Source: an uncultured Lachnospiraceae bacterium (GTDB lineage Bacteria > Bacillota > Clostridia > Lachnospirales > Lachnospiraceae). Taken from it: 36,463 nt of DNA. Below the pieces are notes generated by a model. The model ran no database searches. It saw only the letters and a list, made by a program, of their open reading frames with translations, and was not told the DNA's origin. The stretch spans positions 1 through 36,463 of the forward strand of contig CAKRGM010000025.1 in assembly GCA_934330725.1 (NCBI GenBank), given 5' to 3'. A program made the position numbers and the translations under genes. This document shows, piece by piece, positions 33,004-36,463 of this stretch. The number at the start of each line of letters is the position of its first letter. The first letter of the stretch is position 1.

Positions 33004-34080
33004 TTGGAACAGATTAATTTATCACGACTTAAGAAATTAATGAAACGGGCAGAAGCAGGAGAAGAACTTACAATAGGTTTTTTAGGCGGATCTATTACAC
33101 AGGGAAGCCTTGCATCAGATCACCGGAATACATATGCATACAGAGTATTTGACTGGTGGAAAAAAACATTTCCCAAAGCAGAATTTCATTATGTTAATGG
33201 AGGAATCGGCGGGACCACATCACAGTTTGGAGTTGCACGTGCGGTAACAGACGTATTAATGTATCAGCCTGATTTTGTTGCAGTGGATTTCAGTGTTAAT
33301 GATGAACCTGATGATTTTTTCATGGAAACATATGAAGGAACAATAAGAAAACTTCTGTCATGGGATTCAAAGCCTGCGGTTGTTATACTTAATAATGTTT
33401 ATTACGATTCAGGAAAGACAGCGCAGAAGCAGCATAATACAATTGGTGACTGGTATCATGTGCCTCATGTAAGCATAAAGGAGACAGTATATGCAAAGAT
33501 GAAGGAAGGCGTGTATACAATGAAAGAACTGTCACCGGACGGACTTCATCCAAATGATAAGGGGCATGGCCTGGTTGCAGATGAAATCATTAAACTGCTT
33601 GAAAATGTAAAAGTACACATGGATGAGGCTGAGCCGGAACCCGATTTTCCAGAACCTCTGACACAAAATGCATATGAAAATGCAATGCGGCTTACAATAA
33701 GGGAAATATCGCCTGAACTTAATGGATTTAAAGCAGATTCTGAGGAAAAAAACGGGCATCTTGACTTCTTTAAAAATGGCTGGATTGGCAGAAAGGCAAA
33801 GGACAGAATAACGTTTAATGTTGAAGCTTCATGTATTGCCATACAGTACAAAAAAACAATAAAAAGACCTGCAGTAAAGGCATTGCTTATCCTCGATGAT
33901 GATACAGACAACAAGATTGTGATGGATGGAAACTTTGATGAAGACTGGGGCGACTGCCTTTATATTGAAACAATTTTAAATCATGGCGAAAGAAAGAAAC
34001 ATAAGGTTGAGATAGTGATTCCGGATACTGAATCCGAAAATGATACTCCGTTTTATCTTATGTCATTGATTATTGCCTGA
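33004..34080 (+). CDS. Second SGNH/GDSL hydrolase, probable carbohydrate esterase (TTG or GTG start)
   Basis: A 358-residue SGNH hydrolase. Block I is IGFLGGSITQG, block II GGIGGTTS, block III FSVNDEP and block V SPDGLHPND, so Ser, Gly, Asn and Asp/His are all present. The C-terminal 150 residues, with DRITFNVEASCIAIQYKK, form a beta-rich accessory domain. There is no signal peptide. The start is ambiguous: a GTG at 32992 lies inside the upstream gene, while the TTG at 33004 has AAGGGTGGG about seven bases before it and sits just after the upstream stop; I prefer the TTG. No ATG is available near. It is co-transcribed with the CE2-like gene and with GH1 and probably removes acetyl or acyl groups from the same sugars. 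Confidence 0.85.
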   Translation: MEQINLSRLKKLMKRAEAGEELTIGFLGGSITQGSLASDHRNTYAYRVFDWWKKTFPKAEFHYVNGGIGGTTSQFGVARAVTDVLMYQPDFVAVDFSVNDEPDDFFMETYEGTIRKLLSWDSKPAVVILNNVYYDSGKTAQKQHNTIGDWYHVPHVSIKETVYAKMKEGVYTMKELSPDGLHPNDKGHGLVADEIIKLLENVKVHMDEAEPEPDFPEPLTQNAYENAMRLTIREISPELNGFKADSEEKNGHLDFFKNGWIGRKAKDRITFNVEASCIAIQYKKTIKRPAVKALLILDDDTDNKIVMDGNFDEDWGDCLYIETILNHGERKKHKVEIVIPDTESENDTPFYLMSLIIA

Positions 34081-34111
34081 ATATCGGGATTTAAAGAAAG
34101 GAGAAGAAATT

Positions 34112-35470
34112 ATGGGTTTTAGAGAAGATTTTGCATGGGGAGCGGCTACAAGCTCTTATCAGATTGAAGGGGCTTCAAAGGAAGATGGTAAAGGAAAAGA
34201 TATCTGGGATGTTTATACAGAGCAGCCGGGGCATATTTATGAGGAGCATACAGGTGATGTGGCATGTGACCACTATCACAGATATAAAGAAGATGTTAAG
34301 CAAATGAAGGAAATGGGATTAAAGGCTTACCGTTTTTCTATTAACTGGTCAAGAGTACTGCCTGAAGGCAGAGGAAAGGTAAACGAAAAGGGAATTGAAT
34401 TTTACAGTAATCTTATAGATGAACTGCTTAAAAATGATATTGAACCTTTCATTACACTATATCACTGGGAACTGCCATATGAAATATATAAACGTGGCGG
34501 ATGGATGAATCCGGAGATTGTAGAGTGGTTTGCCGGGTATGCAAAACTTGTTGTAGAGCGTTTCAGTGACAGGGTAAAAAACTTTTTTACATTTAATGAA
34601 CCACAGTGTTTTGTCGGACTTGGATTTTTGACCGGAGAGCATGCACCGGGAGTAAAGGCACCACTTCGTGATACATTTGAAATGGCACATAATGTTCTTA
34701 AGGCGCATGGCCGTGCAGTACAGGTTATGAGGCAGTATGCAAAGCAGAAGCTTATGATAGGATATGCTCCAACGTCTTCAGTATGTTATCCTGCAAGTGA
34801 TAAGCCGGAAGATATTGAGGCAGCACGTAAGGCTTATTTTGAAATGCAGCAGGATGACAATAACTGGACATGGAATGTTTCATGGTGGTCAGATCCCATA
34901 CTTCTTGGAAAATATCCCGAAGAGGGACTTAAGCGTTATGAGGCTTACCTTCCTGAAATTACAGATGAGGATATGAAGCTGATATCTGAGCCTGTTGATA
35001 TATACGGACAGAATATTTATAATGGAAGATGTATCCGCATGGGAGCAGATGGAAAACCGGAAGAAGTCAAAAGATATGAAGGTTTTCCAAAGACAGCTAT
35101 TCAGTGGCCGGTAACGCCGGAGTGTCTGTACTGGGGACCAAAGTTTTTGTATGAAAGATATAAAAAACCAATCTATATTACAGAAAATGGTCTTTCATGC
35201 CATGATGTTATTTCACTTGACGGAAAAGTACACGATCCAAACAGAATAGATTTTCTTGCAAGATATCTTCAACAGTTAAAGAAGGCTTCTGATGAAGCAG
35301 ATATAAGGGGATATTTTCAATGGTCGCTTATGGATAATTTTGAGTGGGCAAAAGGATATTCAGAAAGATTTGGACTTATCTATGTTGATTACCAGACGCA
35401 GCAGAGAATATGGAAGGATTCAGCTTACTGGTATAAAAATATTATTAATACAAATGGTGAACAATTATAA
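34112..35470 (+). CDS. Family GH1 beta-glucosidase
   Basis: A 452-residue retaining glycosidase. It starts MGFREDFAWGAATSSYQIEG, the standard GH1 N-terminus. The acid/base Glu163 is in TFNEPQ and the nucleophile Glu358 in ITENGLS. Near the C-terminus DNFEWAKGYSERFGL has the Glu-Trp pair that binds the non-phosphorylated sugar O6, which favours beta-glucosidase over 6-phospho-beta-glucosidase. No PTS genes are nearby, in agreement. An in-frame ATG at 34073 inside the previous gene was rejected: AAAGGAGAAG sits immediately before the 34112 ATG. The protein is cytoplasmic and closes the LacI operon; a terminator follows (35538-35578). Confidence 0.95.
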   Translation: MGFREDFAWGAATSSYQIEGASKEDGKGKDIWDVYTEQPGHIYEEHTGDVACDHYHRYKEDVKQMKEMGLKAYRFSINWSRVLPEGRGKVNEKGIEFYSNLIDELLKNDIEPFITLYHWELPYEIYKRGGWMNPEIVEWFAGYAKLVVERFSDRVKNFFTFNEPQCFVGLGFLTGEHAPGVKAPLRDTFEMAHNVLKAHGRAVQVMRQYAKQKLMIGYAPTSSVCYPASDKPEDIEAARKAYFEMQQDDNNWTWNVSWWSDPILLGKYPEEGLKRYEAYLPEITDEDMKLISEPVDIYGQNIYNGRCIRMGADGKPEEVKRYEGFPKTAIQWPVTPECLYWGPKFLYERYKKPIYITENGLSCHDVISLDGKVHDPNRIDFLARYLQQLKKASDEADIRGYFQWSLMDNFEWAKGYSERFGLIYVDYQTQQRIWKDSAYWYKNIINTNGEQL

Positions 35471-35537
35471 AAGATTCACAAAATTACCTGCAAATAGAAA
35501 GTTTCGCAGTTAATTACTGAATTATATAAATCATTAA

Positions 35538-35578
35538 GGGCTTGTGACTGCATTTAATGCGGTCATGGGCCCATTTTT
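35538..35578 (+). terminator. Rho-independent terminator after the GH1 gene
   Basis: A long GC-containing stem from GGGC (35538-35541) to GCCC (35569-35572), through TGAC-GCAT and ATGC-GTCA, with a short TTA loop, followed by a T-run (35574-35578). Confidence 0.85.
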
Positions 35579-35617
35579 ATTTAGCAGGAAAGTTCTTTTT
35601 TTAAAATGAAAATTATA

Positions 35618-35647
35618 TTGCAAATAATGTGCATGCAATGATAAAAT
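35618..35647 (+). promoter_or_regulatory. Candidate promoter of the Cache-like gene
   Basis: TTGCAA (35618-35623), an 18-base spacer and TAAAAT (35642-35647) preceded by TGA, an extended -10 form. The gene starts 53 bases later. The spacer contains GCATGC. Confidence 0.5.
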
Positions 35648-35700
35648 GGAATCAGTGTATTAAAAATGTTTTTTTCGATAGAAATGTTGGTGATGAATGA

Positions 35701-36399
35701 ATGAGGGGAGAAAAAGGTGAAAAGAAGTTCAGCTACAGCATAACTATGTGGAATGTTTTTATTTTTATTGCGATTGTGGTTACATCGATATACAGGTTGT
35801 CATATGCATATGGGGCAATAGAAAATGATATGCTCAAACTTGGACAGAAGATAGTGCTTAGTTATTCGGTGGAGCAGAGCGGTGAATTTTATATTTATGA
35901 AAGGCTGATTAATTTTTCAGATGAGTATCTTAAGAATTTTAAAAAAAATAACGAAGCTTTTGGAATGGCAGCATTTAATAATTTATTTTATTATGTGGAT
36001 TCTGCTGTTGCCGGAGGTATTATACATCCATATATAGTGGCAGATGACAGTGTTTATACTGTGTGTGAAGATGATAAAAAGGCACTTGGTGATTTTGAAA
36101 ATTCAAAATGGTATAAAAGAGCATTAGAGGCAGATGGTGATACTGTATATGTTAATACATATAATGATATGGCACCATCGGACGTGAATATTATAATTGC
36201 AAAAAAAAGCTGGGATAATAATGTTGTTGCATTTGGTGTTAATTTAAAAGGACAGTATGAATACATAAAAAGCGAGGATATGCCTGAGGGCAATGTCACT
36301 AAGTTAAGATTAATTGAAACGAAACCATTGCAAAAAAGGTTGGAGAAGTTTTCTATATACAACCTTTTTCACTCTAAGAGCAACACAAAGGGGCTGTGA
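35701..36399 (+). CDS. Membrane-anchored Cache-like sensor protein without output domain
   Basis: A 232-residue protein not assigned to a named family. One transmembrane helix (about residues 17-35, WNVFIFIAIVVTSIYRLS) is followed by an extracytoplasmic region of about 190 residues. Its pattern (helix, then SAVAGGIIHPYIVADDSVYTVCEDD, KWYKRALEADGDTVYVNTY, and NIIIAKKSWDNNVVAFGVNLKG, here in short key words) is the fold of Cache ligand-binding domains of chemoreceptors and diguanylate cyclases. No second membrane helix, HAMP, kinase or GGDEF domain follows; the end (FSIYNLFHSKSNTKGL) is basic, and a terminator comes 20 bases later. It may be a lone sensor that works with another protein, or a remnant of a longer receptor. 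A TTGCAA-18-TAAAAT promoter precedes it; the ribosome binding site is weak. Confidence 0.65.
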   Translation: MRGEKGEKKFSYSITMWNVFIFIAIVVTSIYRLSYAYGAIENDMLKLGQKIVLSYSVEQSGEFYIYERLINFSDEYLKNFKKNNEAFGMAAFNNLFYYVDSAVAGGIIHPYIVADDSVYTVCEDDKKALGDFENSKWYKRALEADGDTVYVNTYNDMAPSDVNIIIAKKSWDNNVVAFGVNLKGQYEYIKSEDMPEGNVTKLRLIETKPLQKRLEKFSIYNLFHSKSNTKGL

Positions 36400-36419
36400 A
36401 AAAAGAATAGTCCCGAAAA

Positions 36420-36463
36420 AAAGAAAGACCAAGAGTTTATAATGAACTCAAGGTCTTTCTTTC
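36420..36463 (+). terminator. Terminator-like hairpin at the window end
   Basis: GAAAGACC and GAGTT pair with AACTC and GGTCTTTC around a TATAATG loop, with small AA/AA internal mismatches. It lies 20 bases after the Cache-like gene stop; any full T-run would be outside the window. Confidence 0.75.

Noticed and set aside
34073..34111. Earlier GH1 start inside the esterase gene
   Set aside because: GH1 proteins start at MGFREDF-like sequence and AAAGGAG lies just before that ATG.
1..36463. CRISPR array, insertion sequence or prophage
   Set aside because: No regularly spaced direct repeats with unique spacers, no transposase, integrase or phage structural gene was found.

Overview
The window looks like chromosome of a Gram-positive anaerobe of the Clostridia, most probably a Lachnospiraceae gut or rumen commensal. 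The basis is the low-GC, A/T-ending codon use, strong GGAG-type ribosome binding sites, a lipoprotein solute-binding protein, multi-domain hybrid kinases, a YceG-like domain, a DUF3783 protein, and a LacI/SGNH-esterase/GH1 operon. Species is not assigned. Nearly everything is on the + strand; the only convincing minus-strand gene is an aldo/keto reductase (21037-21975). No rRNA, tRNA, CRISPR array, transposase or phage gene was seen.

Layout. (1) 1-13162: a partial hybrid histidine kinase, a small GNAT protein, an orphan lipoprotein solute-binding protein, a 1211-residue membrane hybrid kinase, a complete polyamine ABC transporter (potA, potB, potC, potD) and a protease-less Lon-type AAA+ protein, all tightly spaced. 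The binding protein has no permeases of its own and abuts the kinase, so it may be a sensory adaptor, with the cluster acting as a sensing/uptake unit. (2) 13255-21006: small housekeeping or accessory genes: LOG-type hydrolase, CobW-like GTPase, SH3-NlpC/P60 peptidase, GNAT, YczE-type membrane protein, C69 dipeptidase, DUF3783, patatin and SseB-like proteins. (3) 21037-22898: aldo/keto reductase and TetR regulator, divergent, with two near-consensus promoters back to back around an inverted repeat. (4) 23078-24611: an active-looking GGDEF diguanylate cyclase followed by a REC/HD-GYP protein that has lost two internal blocks in frame. (5) 24645-30544: a YceG-like/trypsin-like fusion, a Gfo/Idh/MocA oxidoreductase, a flavodoxin and a PMCA-type calcium ATPase. 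(6) 30761-35578: promoter, LacI regulator, two SGNH esterases, a GH1 beta-glucosidase and a terminator, a self-contained operon for intracellular handling of (probably acetylated) beta-glucosides. (7) 35618-36463: a Cache-type extracytoplasmic sensor protein without output domain.

The most unusual signal is not a gene. A family of modular hairpin sequences sits directly before several genes (potC, LOG, DUF3783, sseB). Each ends with a hairpin, a Shine-Dalgarno sequence and a conserved start context (consensus GGAATGGAGATTAGTGTGAA), and several are bounded on their left by another copy of that start context. They look like cassettes that insert at, or expand from, a translation start and recreate the start signal. 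One copy leaves behind a 21-codon upstream reading frame.
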